The notes below the pieces were generated by a model, which worked only from the letters and a program-made list of their open reading frames with translations, was not told the DNA's origin and did not search any database. From Bacillus sp. KH172YL63 (lineage in GTDB: Bacteria; Bacillota; Bacilli; Bacillales; Bacillaceae_B): a DNA stretch of 64,000 nt. The stretch spans positions 3,780,001-3,844,000 of the forward strand of contig NZ_AP022842.1 in NCBI RefSeq assembly GCF_011398925.1, read 5' to 3'. Of this stretch, positions 25,459 through 34,305 are shown piece by piece. The translations under genes were made by a program, and so were the position numbers. Position 1 is the first letter of the stretch, and every line of letters starts with the position of its first letter.

Positions 25459-25695
25459 TTATTCCTGTATTCTTTTCCCCGCAGCGATGACTGTTTCATC
25501 CGGTTTTTTATATTGATAGAAAGAATATGGTGGATTTCCCGTGATGAAGTCTAGGGCCAAAAGTGGTTCAAGAAGGTTTACCTGTTCATCAGAAATTTGA
25601 AGAATTTTGTCCTCCAATTCCCTAAGGGGTATGCGGTTGAATCTCACAAATAATAGAATCAGCTGAGCAGTTAGCATTTCCTTTGAAAGTATCAT
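25459..25695 (-). CDS. Hypothetical 78-residue protein
   Basis: I do not recognise this protein. It is mainly helical, with a hydrophobic N-terminal segment (LTAQLILLFVRFNRIPLREL) and a C-terminal part SFYQYKKPDETVIAAGKRI. It precedes the GGDEF/EAL/kinase gene by about 50 bases on the same strand. The ribosome site before the first ATG is weak; an ATG six codons in has AAAGGAA directly before it. It could be a spurious frame. Confidence 0.4.
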   Translation of the reverse strand: MILSKEMLTAQLILLFVRFNRIPLRELEDKILQISDEQVNLLEPLLALDFITGNPPYSFYQYKKPDETVIAAGKRIQE

Positions 25696-26064
25696 TGAAT
25701 CGCATGACTTTTCATATATATTTTCCTTTCAGATGGAAGTCACTCATTTCTTATTTCTATTGTCACTTAATGTAGAAGTTTCGTATATCACCTTCAAGTC
25801 TTATTTTCCATATAAAAACAGATACAGAGATTTATCAGGATTTTCGCATTTTTCACATAAGGAATAGCATCTTTGAATCGAAACCCCTGCTTAAACCATC
25901 AATACGAATGAATGAACACGCAAAGATTTCCATATTATTGTAAAAAACACTTTTAAATTAGGAACAAAAAGGATAAAATAGGAGCTGACTCCTATTAATA
26001 TATTTGGCAGGACCATACGTGGTTAATGTGAAGGTGCGAGCTGTTGCCTTCCCTATAATAAAAA
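25696..26064. other. Gene-free stretch upstream of the c-di-GMP/kinase gene
   Basis: No coding frame is supported. Near 25977-25996 is the palindrome ATAGGAG-CTGA-CTCCTAT, and TATTAATATATTTGG follows. This could be an operator or part of a promoter region for the minus-strand genes downstream; I cannot assign it. Confidence 0.4.
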
Positions 26065-26101
26065 AGCCAAGAATACTGTTAAACAGCATTCTTGGCTTGA
26101 T
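26065..26101 (-). terminator. Intrinsic terminator of the LuxR-type gene
   Basis: GCCAAGAAT-C-CTG pairs with CAG-T-ATTCTTGGC, and on the minus strand the stem is followed by TTTTTTATT. It lies about 45 bases past the stop at 26146. Confidence 0.85.
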
Positions 26102-26145
26102 CATTCTTTTCATAAAATATAGGAATGAATAAATAGTCCGGAAGA

Positions 26146-28281
26146 TTATGATTCAATAGGAAAATATCCCAGCTTATATACTTTTGCGATGGCCTGGGAA
26201 CGGTCGGCAACACCAAGCTTTTGCAGAATCTTTGTCATGTGATTCTTTACTGTATGATCACTAATATATAATTCAGAGGCTATTTCAAGATTACTGCAGC
26301 CCTTCAACACAAGATTCAATACGTCTATTTCTCTATTAGATAACTGAGTCATATCCTTCAACCCATTGATGTCGATTCTATCAACTTCCATACTTCCACT
26401 CTCTTTCACACTGGCTATTGAAATTTCACTTTCTATAATATGTTGATGATGGACATAATCGATGAACTGCTCCCTTAATAGGGGTGAGAATGTCTTGAAG
26501 TCTTCAATAGCCTTGATGTCTTCACCCTGTTGAACAAAATAGTGACAAATGACAAGGATTTCACCCTGGATGAATATGTCTTTTCCTTTATCATTCCATT
26601 GATGAAATTCCTTCAACACTCTCTTGACGGAAGAGTCTTTCATTAGCTCATCAATCACCATTTCATCATATTCCACTAACAAACTCGCCTGAACAAGAAC
26701 ATCTGCGTCATGTTGATAAAAGCGTTTTGTAAAACTTTCAACAATATCCCTTACCCTTAAAGAACGCTCATATTTCTCAGGACCGACTGTAGCCAATATA
26801 TTCGTTAAAACCTCCATCATTTGCCCAGATGGCAAAGAGGTTGTCTTATTTCGGTGAAGATGCATGGAAATGCTGCCTGCTACTGCAAGACTGGATAAAA
26901 ATGATTGATAATTTTCCGGGGGATTCCCAGGATAACATCCTACACATAAGATCCCTTGTAAATCGTCATTAAAGATCAATGGGAACTCCAGAACCTTTGT
27001 CCCCCATTCGGTCTGATGAACCGTCGGATTGGCCGGATCAATGGTCTCAGTTCTCTGTGCGGACATTCTTCGGATGACATCCATCCCGTATTCATTGATC
27101 TGATCTGTTGAAAGCCCTCTTGAGACAATCTCTACATTCGAATGTTTCTGATCAGGCATCAATACTATACACGAAAATGGTCCCCGCACGACATTCAAGC
27201 TTATATCCACCAATATATAAAGGACCCGTTTGATATCCTCCACAGACGTAATGACCTTAAAGGTCTCGTTGAATGTAGATAATTCCATCAAGTGATTCTG
27301 AAGATCTGCCCTTAACGTTTTTGTTGTGATGAGGATGCTGATGATTGCAGATTTAAGGTAAGCATGTTCCCGTGTATCTTGTTCAGTAAGTTCTTGATGA
27401 TAGGTGCCCCCGAAATATACGCCTTTCACATTGTGGTCACCATAGATCGGTATACAGAACAAACTTTTGATATCCATACCGATTGAAGCAAAGAAGTGGA
27501 TTCTCGGATCCATACCTGCGTTCTTCCAATGTTGGAACTGTTCAATGGCAACGGTATGTCCAAGAAACCCTTCACCGAGCAAAAAGGTGTGACCTCTCAA
27601 TCTGTCGGTACGTTCGCCTTCAATAAAATCCACTGCATACCCGTTTCCATCCTTGCTCTCCAGTGCAAGCCCGATAAAATCAAATTGATTGTTCGTTGAG
27701 AGAATATCCTCCATCAATGAGTTGGATAAAACCCCATCACGCCTTGTCAATTCAAGACTTTGCTGAATGACGGTAAGCTTTTTGTTCGTTCTTGCCTTAT
27801 CATCATGTAACGTTAAATACTCGGTCAGCATACCGGAACACTTCTTGACCAGTTCAATCTTTTCCAGCTTCTCTCCTTCTGTACACTCTGGAGTGGCATC
27901 AAGGGCGGATAAAACATCTGCAGGATTTCCCATGAACTTCTTTACCCGCTGTTGCACAAAACTCCGTGAAGATGTTTCTAAAATATACCCGGCAAACAAA
28001 TAATAAATGAGTGTGTCATGTATATAAATTGGAGAAAGGATATACTTGGCGCCTGATTCTGAATTCAGCAGCATCGTTGTCTTCATCGCACCTAACGGCT
28101 CCAACACACGGGCGAAGCTTTCTCGTGCCCTATCGCTGGATAAATCCATTTTAGAATACCCTTCTCGATATGTGACATCGGTTATCAAATTCCCTTCCCG
28201 ATCCACGATGAACATCGTCAATTCTGCCAATTTTGCATAAGCCTCCTGAATGTCTTGAAGAAACTTCATCTTTACAGCCAT
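26146..28281 (-). CDS. Large LuxR-type regulator with sensory domains
   Basis: 711 residues. The C-terminal 60 residues are a LuxR/FixJ HTH: LSNREIDVLNLVLKGCSNLE, then ISDHTVKNHMTKILQKLGV. The N-terminal 170 residues resemble a PocR-like ligand-binding domain (ELTMFIVDREGNLITDV, then YLFAGYIL), followed by two GAF-like regions at about 180-330 and 335-480. The long multi-sensor layout implies small-molecule sensing, but no ligand can be named. The start ATG has GAGGAAG upstream and overlaps the end of a small open frame at 28272-28433. Confidence 0.8.
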   Translation of the reverse strand: MAVKMKFLQDIQEAYAKLAELTMFIVDREGNLITDVTYREGYSKMDLSSDRARESFARVLEPLGAMKTTMLLNSESGAKYILSPIYIHDTLIYYLFAGYILETSSRSFVQQRVKKFMGNPADVLSALDATPECTEGEKLEKIELVKKCSGMLTEYLTLHDDKARTNKKLTVIQQSLELTRRDGVLSNSLMEDILSTNNQFDFIGLALESKDGNGYAVDFIEGERTDRLRGHTFLLGEGFLGHTVAIEQFQHWKNAGMDPRIHFFASIGMDIKSLFCIPIYGDHNVKGVYFGGTYHQELTEQDTREHAYLKSAIISILITTKTLRADLQNHLMELSTFNETFKVITSVEDIKRVLYILVDISLNVVRGPFSCIVLMPDQKHSNVEIVSRGLSTDQINEYGMDVIRRMSAQRTETIDPANPTVHQTEWGTKVLEFPLIFNDDLQGILCVGCYPGNPPENYQSFLSSLAVAGSISMHLHRNKTTSLPSGQMMEVLTNILATVGPEKYERSLRVRDIVESFTKRFYQHDADVLVQASLLVEYDEMVIDELMKDSSVKRVLKEFHQWNDKGKDIFIQGEILVICHYFVQQGEDIKAIEDFKTFSPLLREQFIDYVHHQHIIESEISIASVKESGSMEVDRIDINGLKDMTQLSNREIDVLNLVLKGCSNLEIASELYISDHTVKNHMTKILQKLGVADRSQAIAKVYKLGYFPIES

Positions 28282-28433
28282 AAAGCTTCCTCATTAACTG
28301 TTCCCGGATTTACTTTGCAGGTCCTTCCGATAGGAATGTGACTAAAAGGATCGACACTATCAGGATCACGCTCTTGCTCAAGATAGACTTCAGGTGCTAA
28401 ATAAATGACATCATTCAATTTTTCAATCCTCAA
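28272..28433 (-). CDS. Candidate small protein overlapping the LuxR-type gene start
   Basis: 53 residues from a TTG start, ending with TAA inside the first codons of the downstream gene (overlap of 10 bases). The peptide (RIEKLNDVIYLAPEVYLE, then RDPDSVDPFSHIPIG, NPGTVNEEALWL) looks like real protein sequence rather than noise. The same frame stays open upstream for about 30 more codons without an ATG (RKHWVIEKYPNRKSKTIYRS), so it may be the remnant of a longer gene. A weak GGGG precedes the TTG. Confidence 0.45.
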   Translation of the reverse strand: MRIEKLNDVIYLAPEVYLEQERDPDSVDPFSHIPIGRTCKVNPGTVNEEALWL

Positions 28434-28926
28434 TTCTATCAACCCCGATCTGTAAATAGTTTTAGATTTTCTATTCGGATACTTTTCAATAACCCAATGT
28501 TTTCTTAAAGCAGGTGTGGTGTGGCAAAATGTTCATGTCGTGCAAGTTTCTGGGGAAAAGGAATCAATGTAAAAAGACGCTTATTCACATCGACCACAGG
28601 GAATAAATACCATTTTATGTATATTTATTCATTTTTATCCTCACTTTTACTATAGACATTCAACATTTTACGATAAAGCAAGAGTGGATAGTAATAAATT
28701 TACAAACTACATAAAATTGGTACATATACCATTTTAATCATGATTAGAAAATGCGGTGTAGATGTTAAAACCAATCAATATACACACGGGTATGAATTTT
28801 AAATATTCTGCTAATATCACTATACTAAATACAAGTATTTTTGGAAAGTAATTGGCACAGAGTGATGTGCTGACGTAGATTCCTTTCATTGAGATAGTGT
28901 AATTTGTAAAAGCCTCTGAAATAAAA
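28434..28926. other. Gene-free stretch downstream of the EamA gene
   Basis: Apart from the upstream extension of the small frame described above, I see nothing in this AT-rich stretch that I can assign. Confidence 0.5.
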
Positions 28927-28998
28927 TAAACGTTTGTTTAGCCTACTAACCCCTTGATACACAAAGAGTCAGACGTGCTAATCAAACGTTTGTTTAAA
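28927..28998. repeat. Dispersed 73-bp element, copy 2
   Basis: Arms TAAACGTTTGTTTAG (28927-28941) and TAATCAAACGTTTGTTTAAA (28979-28998) flank 37 bases, as in the copy at 11716-11788. The inner 37 bases agree at about 17 positions, including TGATA. The element ends three bases before the EamA stop codon region. Confidence 0.75.
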
Positions 28999-29001
28999 TC
29001 A

Positions 29002-29904
29002 CTACCTCGTCCCTGCCGGCAAAGAGGTAAGCACCTTCTTAGATTTTCTGGAAGAAAGAAATACGCCGACAAAGATGATCACCAGGCCAAGCAGGAGATT
29101 GTGCGTTACCGGCTCCTGAAGAAGCAAGAAACCCCAGATCATGGCCGTACCCGGTATCAAATAAGTAACGGTGGACGCAAATTCCGGACTTCCTTTTGTC
29201 ATGATATAAAAGTACAGAAGCGTCGCGACACCTGAACCGAGACAGCCTAAACCGAGCACACCGAGGATGACCTCTCCTGACATGACATCTCCGACAGAAA
29301 TTGGATTCGTGAGCATCATCCCAATGAACCCTGCAAAAGCCCCGATCAACAGCTGGAACGTGGAGATGGTGACGACGCTTGTTCCTGTCAGGTATTTCTT
29401 CGTAAACTGGGAAGCGAACGCATAGCTCATCGTGGCAAGGACCATCGTTCCCACCCCGACGAAGTCAGAGGAAAAGATGCCGCTCACTTCGAAATTCATC
29501 AGGACAAGGATGCCGATAAAACCGACAATGATGCCGATCCACTGGAATCCGGTCAATACGACGGAAAATAAGAGGAAACCGATCAGTCCCGTCCAGATCG
29601 GCGTCGTTGCATTCAGGATCGACGCCGTATTGCTGTTAATTGCTGTTTCGCTTAACGCAATGAGCGTCCATGGGAGCGCGGCATTTCCAATCCCGACGAC
29701 AGTCAGTTTTCCAAGGGGTAAAGGCTTCCTTTCGCCTTTTTTCCTTTGTATAAAGAAGATCGGAAGAAGCACAAGGGCTCCTGCCAGACAGCGCAGGAAG
29801 ACCGTCCCCCATACGCCCACCGGGTCCACGAGCCACTTGATAAAGACAAATGACATCCCCCAGATCAGACTTAGGCCGACCAATGATATGTATAAACGAG
29901 CCAC
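29002..29904 (-). CDS. EamA (DMT superfamily) transporter
   Basis: 300 residues with about ten hydrophobic segments arranged as two EamA repeats. The first begins LVGLSLIWGMSFVFIKW and includes the repeat-end segment TASILNATTPIWTGLIGFLL; the second contains ASTVTYLIPGTAMIWGFLLL. The family exports or takes up small metabolites; the substrate cannot be told from sequence. The GTG start is preceded by AAAGGAGGAAGCC. Monocistronic by context. Confidence 0.88.
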   Translation of the reverse strand: MARLYISLVGLSLIWGMSFVFIKWLVDPVGVWGTVFLRCLAGALVLLPIFFIQRKKGERKPLPLGKLTVVGIGNAALPWTLIALSETAINSNTASILNATTPIWTGLIGFLLFSVVLTGFQWIGIIVGFIGILVLMNFEVSGIFSSDFVGVGTMVLATMSYAFASQFTKKYLTGTSVVTISTFQLLIGAFAGFIGMMLTNPISVGDVMSGEVILGVLGLGCLGSGVATLLYFYIMTKGSPEFASTVTYLIPGTAMIWGFLLLQEPVTHNLLLGLVIIFVGVFLSSRKSKKVLTSLPAGTR

Positions 29905-30192
29905 TTGGCTTCCTCCTTTCGGTTGGTGAAGAATTGTGTAGTTTAGTGGATGAATGGATGTTATAGCGGATTTAGATAGTACTATCCTATCTTACTTTTG
30001 TATCGTTGAAAACATTCTTTTTTCACCTTGCAGTTCCAGAAAGGTCCATTATATTCAGGATGAAAGCAGCGTTTCTATCCCACGAACCCCTCTGCCAGCC
30101 GAAACCATTTAACTTTCATTGGTTTTCGTCATATAATGGGGAGGTAAGATATTGATATGAATTCGAAAATTAATTTATAGGACTGATATAGC

Positions 30193-31113
30193 ATGTACAA
30201 TAAAGAAAAAGTGTTCCAAGAATTATCAAAGGTCATGCACTCGGATAATATTAAACGCGACGAGCTGTTAAGAGACCACTTGTATACGAAATTGGGTGGA
30301 AAGGCAGATTTCTTCCTGACCCCTACTACTTATGAAGAAGTTCAAAACATCGTCAAGCTTTCCAATGAAGTGGATGTCCCGTTTACACTGTTAGGAAACG
30401 GATCGAACCTGATTGTCAAAGATGGCGGAATCCGGGGGATTGTCCTTCATCTGAAGAACTTCAAAGACATTAAAACGACCGATCAACTGATCGTCGCCCA
30501 AAGTGGTGCAGCCATCATTGATGTATCACGACGTGCCCTCGCTGAGAAATTATCAGGTTTGGAATTCGCATGTGGCATCCCAGGGACAGTCGGTGGTGCC
30601 CTGTTCATGAATGCTGGTGCCTATGGCGGGGAAATCAAGGACGTCCTTGATTATTGCCACGTTGTCGACCGCGAAGGAAACCTGGTTAAGCGCACAGCCG
30701 CAGAATTGGAACTTGATTACCGTCACAGCAATATTTCCGAAAAAGGGGATATTGTCCTGGAGGCGACTTTCAGCCTGCAACCTGGTAGCTACGAGGAGAT
30801 CAAAGCGGTGATGGATGATTTAACGGACAAACGGGAATCCAAGCAGCCCCTTGAATATCCATCCTGTGGAAGCGTCTTTAAGCGTCCGCCTGGTTACTTT
30901 GCCGGTAAATTGATTCAGGATAGCGAACTGCAGGGAACAAACTTCGGAGGAGCAGAAGTCTCAACGAAGCACGCAGGTTTCATCGTGAATAAGGACAATG
31001 CCACAGCATCCGATTATATTTCGCTGATTGAACACGTCCAAAAAACCGTGAAGGAAAAGTTCGATGTAGAGCTTGAGCGGGAAGTACGGATCATCGGTGA
31101 GGATCTGGAATAG
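30193..31113 (+). CDS. murB: UDP-N-acetylenolpyruvoylglucosamine reductase
   Basis: 306 residues, FAD-dependent reductase of peptidoglycan precursor synthesis (UDP-GlcNAc-enolpyruvate to UDP-MurNAc, cytoplasmic). FAD-binding motifs: [53 protein letters not shown]. The substrate region [20 protein letters not shown] is of the Staphylococcus/Listeria type and unlike the MurB encoded with the B. subtilis division cluster, so this could be a second murB. The ribosome site before the ATG is weak (AGGACTG). Confidence 0.94.
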   Translation: MYNKEKVFQELSKVMHSDNIKRDELLRDHLYTKLGGKADFFLTPTTYEEVQNIVKLSNEVDVPFTLLGNGSNLIVKDGGIRGIVLHLKNFKDIKTTDQLIVAQSGAAIIDVSRRALAEKLSGLEFACGIPGTVGGALFMNAGAYGGEIKDVLDYCHVVDREGNLVKRTAAELELDYRHSNISEKGDIVLEATFSLQPGSYEEIKAVMDDLTDKRESKQPLEYPSCGSVFKRPPGYFAGKLIQDSELQGTNFGGAEVSTKHAGFIVNKDNATASDYISLIEHVQKTVKEKFDVELEREVRIIGEDLE

Positions 31114-31140
31114 ACAGAATCTAGTCCATAAAGTAACGGA

Positions 31141-31182
31141 AATCCGGACGAACTCGATGATCGAATTCGTCCGGATTTTTAT
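31141..31182 (+). terminator. Intrinsic terminator of murB
   Basis: AATCCGGACGAA pairs with TTCGTCCGGATT, followed by TTTTATTTT on the plus strand. Confidence 0.9.
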
Positions 31183-31303
31183 TTTGAAAGAATGGACTGT
31201 GTCTGGGTGCAAAGTTTATCCGTTTGTTTTCAAACAAAAAAAACAGCCTAAATGATTAGACTGAGTATTTCATATGATATTCATTTGGCACAGGCACCCT
31301 GCC

Positions 31304-31429
31304 CTATCTTTTTTTCATAAACGGAACGGGCTTCATTTTGCGTGTTCCCCTCATCTTTGTCACTTGGGCTCCTGATGATTTCGCGTCGAATTCATAGGCT
31401 TCACGGGCTTTTAAATAGAGTAGTGGCAC
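31304..31429 (-). CDS. Candidate 41-residue basic small protein
   Basis: GTG start with AAAGGAGG eight bases upstream, ending at TAG. The peptide begins MPLLYLKAREAYEFDAKS and ends KMKPVPFMKKR; it is strongly basic in the second half and has no membrane segment. I do not recognise it. The good ribosome site and the composition argue that it is real. Confidence 0.5.
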   Translation of the reverse strand: MPLLYLKAREAYEFDAKSSGAQVTKMRGTRKMKPVPFMKKR

Positions 31430-31524
31430 TGGTATTGCCTCCTTTATAAAAAGATTAGTTTCTTTTTACCCGGCAACGCCCGTCTAAAACCAAATCTGCA
31501 AAAAATCCACTTCATTTTTTTATG

Positions 31525-31986
31525 TTAATAATGATAATCCCACAGTACCCGCCATTTCCCCTTTTCCATGGCCAGATAACAGGTTTGGGTCACCACCAAT
31601 TTCCCGAACTGGCTATCGAAATACAGATTCACCTCGGCCTTTCTGACATTTTTGAACCGAAGACCTTCACTGTTGAACGTGAAGTTTTTTTCCTTTTCGA
31701 CCTTGCCTACTTCTACCTTGAATGTATCTACTCCCATATGTCCCATAAATACATGATTTTTCGTCTGGATATAAGAGGACTTAGAGAATTTGTTTTTCAT
31801 CTCTGAATGAAACAGCTCCCACGCATTTCCGAAATCACCGTCTTTTTCATAGTGATAAAATGCCCCGATCACTTCTTCCGGTGTATCAGGTTCCTGGGTG
31901 CTTCCGACCAACATGAATAAAGCCACCAGGATCAGTATCACGGCAATGGCACCTGCTATTAGAGGAACCGGGCTTTTCCTTCTCAT
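31525..31986 (-). CDS. Membrane-anchored NTF2-like protein
   Basis: 153 residues. One N-terminal membrane segment (VPLIAGAIAVILILVALFML) and an external domain of about 115 residues that reads like an NTF2/SnoaL-type fold (EEVIGAFYHYEKDGDFGNAW, ending GKWRVLWDYHY). No catalytic residues can be named. The start ATG (MRRKSP) is preferred over a GTG five codons earlier because GAGGGG lies before it. Confidence 0.65.
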   Translation of the reverse strand: MRRKSPVPLIAGAIAVILILVALFMLVGSTQEPDTPEEVIGAFYHYEKDGDFGNAWELFHSEMKNKFSKSSYIQTKNHVFMGHMGVDTFKVEVGKVEKEKNFTFNSEGLRFKNVRKAEVNLYFDSQFGKLVVTQTCYLAMEKGKWRVLWDYHY

Positions 31987-32070
31987 ACGAACACCCCTCA
32001 CCTATAAATATGCTTATGTGGGACGGGGTGGATGTATGAACTTAAAATCAAGCATGTATAATGGTGCAGC

Positions 32071-32973
32071 TTATTGATTCTTAACTTTATTCAACTTCTT
32101 AGATATTTCATCCTGCTTTTTATTAAGATGATACTGGTATCGATTATCTTCATACATGCCAAAGATCAGGATGGACTTTTCAATATATTGAAGGGCTTTT
32201 TCAAGCTTTCCTTCCATTTCATAGTTGTACCCGGTATGATAATAAAGCTCACCAAGCCCAAAGAGGTGTTCTTCTTCTATACACCATTTTATCGCCTGGG
32301 CACAATATTCGTTAGATTCTTGGTATTTTCCCAATCTCGTTAGCGTACGGGCAATATTATAAAGAATTCTCGTTTTGATAGATTTATCATTCAGCTGCAT
32401 GTTAGATTGCAGCGTCGTTCTTACTTCTTTATAAATCTTTAAAGATTCTTCCATATTTCCTTTGCCATATTCGAACACACCAAGTGTCATAAGGATTTCA
32501 ATTTCACGTTCCGTCATTGCCCTTTTTTTATTCCAAGTAAGGGAGAGGGCTTCTTTCAAAAGGGCAATTCCCCCATCTTTGTCATTTTCAATTTCATATT
32601 TGTATATACTTTTATGCCAATAGAGCAGTTGAAGGTTAGTTTCATCTTTAAAGAACAGTGGGTTTTTCTGTTCGGCCTTTACTACATCCATCATTTCTTC
32701 ATACAGGATCTTCACCCTAAAGTTTCTTAACTGCCGCTCGACTTCTTTTACATAGTCCAATCGTGGCGTTGTTCCGATTTCAAAGAAGTAGTTTACGTCG
32801 ACACCGAGCTTCCTTGAAATTTGATAAAGTGCCGTTGCACTTGGATAGATGTCCCCTTTTTCAATCCTGCTGACAAGCGCCTGGGTGCAGACCCCTTCAG
32901 CGAGCTCACCCTGAGTCAATCCGACTGCCCTTCTAAGCTCCTTTATCTTCTTTCCTATGACAGAGTAATCCAT
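32071..32973 (-). CDS. XRE-HTH and TPR regulator, paralogue A
   Basis: 300 residues. Residues 7-62 form an XRE helix-turn-helix (IKELRRAVGLTQGELAEGVC, SRIEKGDIYPSATALYQISR). The rest consists of TPR-like helical pairs (ILYNIARTLTRLGKYQESNE, ELYYHTGYNYEMEGKLEKAL). This layout is that of RNPP-type regulators such as PlcR/NprR/Rgg, which often bind small peptides; the peptide link here is inferred. It is a tandem duplicate of the gene at 33010-33906, 36 bases apart. The ribosome site is GAGGTGGTTAC. Confidence 0.85.
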   Translation of the reverse strand: MDYSVIGKKIKELRRAVGLTQGELAEGVCTQALVSRIEKGDIYPSATALYQISRKLGVDVNYFFEIGTTPRLDYVKEVERQLRNFRVKILYEEMMDVVKAEQKNPLFFKDETNLQLLYWHKSIYKYEIENDKDGGIALLKEALSLTWNKKRAMTEREIEILMTLGVFEYGKGNMEESLKIYKEVRTTLQSNMQLNDKSIKTRILYNIARTLTRLGKYQESNEYCAQAIKWCIEEEHLFGLGELYYHTGYNYEMEGKLEKALQYIEKSILIFGMYEDNRYQYHLNKKQDEISKKLNKVKNQ

Positions 32974-33009
32974 GTAACCACCTCTCCAGTGAATATTTGG
33001 TGAAAGGTA

Positions 33010-33906
33010 TTATATCGAGGAATCCAATTTCTCTTGTAATTGATTCCTTTTTTCTTCTATAAAAGTAGTCATTTTGTTGTTGCATTGAATCTCAAACAAC
33101 ACTTCAGCTTTTGCATAATAAGATACGGCGGTTTGATATTCCCCTTGGAGCTCAAGGTTATACCCCATATGATAACTCAATTGTGCAAGGCCGTATAAGG
33201 TTTCCTCCTGGATGATCCAGCGGATGCCTTCTTCACAATGCCTGGTGGATTCCCTGTATTCACCTTTTCTTGTCAGGACCCTTGCAATATTATATAGGAG
33301 TCTCGTTTTGATCGATTTGTCATTCAGTTGATCATGATAGGTCAAAGCGTCATATACAACCCCATAAATCTCTAATGCACGGTCAAGTGAGTTCCTGCTG
33401 AATTCAAGTATTCCAGTAGAAATCATAATATTCATTTCACGCTCAGACATCGCTTTTTTCTTACTATAGGTAAGGGATAGGGCTTCTTCCAGGATGCGCA
33501 GTGCTTTATCTTTATCTTTCTCGACTTCATTTACATAGATTCCCCGATGCCAATAGAGCAGCTGAAGATTGTTGCCATCTTTCAGGAATAAAGGGTTCTT
33601 CTCTTCTGTCCTGACGATTTCCAGCATTTCCTCGTATTTTAATCTTGTTCTCAGCTTCTTCAATTGACGTTCTACCTCTTTTATATAATCCAGTCGGGGC
33701 GTTGTTCCGATCTCGAAGAAATAGTTGACGTCTACACCGAGCTTCTTAGAGATTTGATAAAGATAGGTTGCACTCGGATCGATGTCTCCCTTTTCTATTC
33801 TGCTGATCAGGGCTTGTGTGCATATCCCTTCCGCCAATTCTCCCTGTGTCAAACCTACAATCTTTCTTAATTCCTTAATCTTTTTCCCGATCACCGAATA
33901 GTCCAC
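33010..33906 (-). CDS. XRE-HTH and TPR regulator, paralogue B
   Basis: 298 residues, GTG start, with the same domain order as its neighbour and near-identical first 85 residues (shared MDYSVIGKKIKELR, LGVDVNYFFEIGTTPRLDY). The TPR part has diverged more, which suggests different ligands and a shared or similar DNA site. The 5' region carries an AAATATTAA...TTAATATTT inverted repeat that recurs in the adjacent RNA units. The ribosome-like GGTGGTG precedes the GTG. Confidence 0.85.
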   Translation of the reverse strand: MDYSVIGKKIKELRKIVGLTQGELAEGICTQALISRIEKGDIDPSATYLYQISKKLGVDVNYFFEIGTTPRLDYIKEVERQLKKLRTRLKYEEMLEIVRTEEKNPLFLKDGNNLQLLYWHRGIYVNEVEKDKDKALRILEEALSLTYSKKKAMSEREMNIMISTGILEFSRNSLDRALEIYGVVYDALTYHDQLNDKSIKTRLLYNIARVLTRKGEYRESTRHCEEGIRWIIQEETLYGLAQLSYHMGYNLELQGEYQTAVSYYAKAEVLFEIQCNNKMTTFIEEKRNQLQEKLDSSI

Positions 33907-33920
33907 TGTTTCACCACCGA

Positions 33921-34103
33921 AAATATTAATATCTTAATATTTTATCAGAATTCACCTGATTTTTTTATGTAACTGTGCAAATATCACCTTAAACAGACCC
34001 AAATCGACAATACATACATTTTAAATCTATGTTTTAATAGATTTAACGACAAATTACAATACCTTTTGATGGCGCTTCTCCTTGTGGGAAGCGCTCTTTT
34101 TTT
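33921..34103 (+). ncRNA. Tandem small-RNA-like unit 0
   Basis: First of three 183-bp units. It begins at the AAATATTAA/TTAATATTT inverted repeat (33921-33942) shared with the regulator upstream region. It ends with the conserved block AACGACAAATTACAATACC and a plus-strand terminator hairpin (GCGCTTC/GAAGCGC at 34072-34094, then TTTTTTT). No open frame is shared among the units, so a non-coding transcript is the simplest reading. The middle part is unlike the other two units. Confidence 0.5.
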
Positions 34104-34110
34104 CTGAAGG

Positions 34111-34293
34111 ATATTAATATCTTTATAAATGGGAAGAAAAAGAAGTCATTTTCTGAGCAAACCCTTTCTTTTTCGATTGAAATCGAATCATACCCAACAT
34201 CCAGCCATCATCTATCTATGTTTTAATAGACTTAACGATGAATTACAATACCTCTGGACGGCGCTTCTCCCTGGTGGGAAGCGTCCTTTTTTT
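34111..34293 (+). ncRNA. Tandem small-RNA-like unit 1
   Basis: Starts with ATATTAATATCTTTATAA (34111) and ends with AACGATGAATTACAATACC and the hairpin GCGCTTC-TCCCTGGTGG-GAAGCG followed by a T run ending at 34293. The distance from the ATATTAATAT box to the hairpin is 150 bases, against 149 and 148 in the others. A frame from ATG 34129 runs through, but it crosses the terminator and is not conserved. Confidence 0.5.
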
Positions 34294-34305
34294 ATCTGCC
34301 AGAAG

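Noticed and set aside
32071..33906. Prophage repressor pair
   Set aside because: No phage structural, integrase or lysis genes nearby; the TPR region is typical of RNPP-like regulators.
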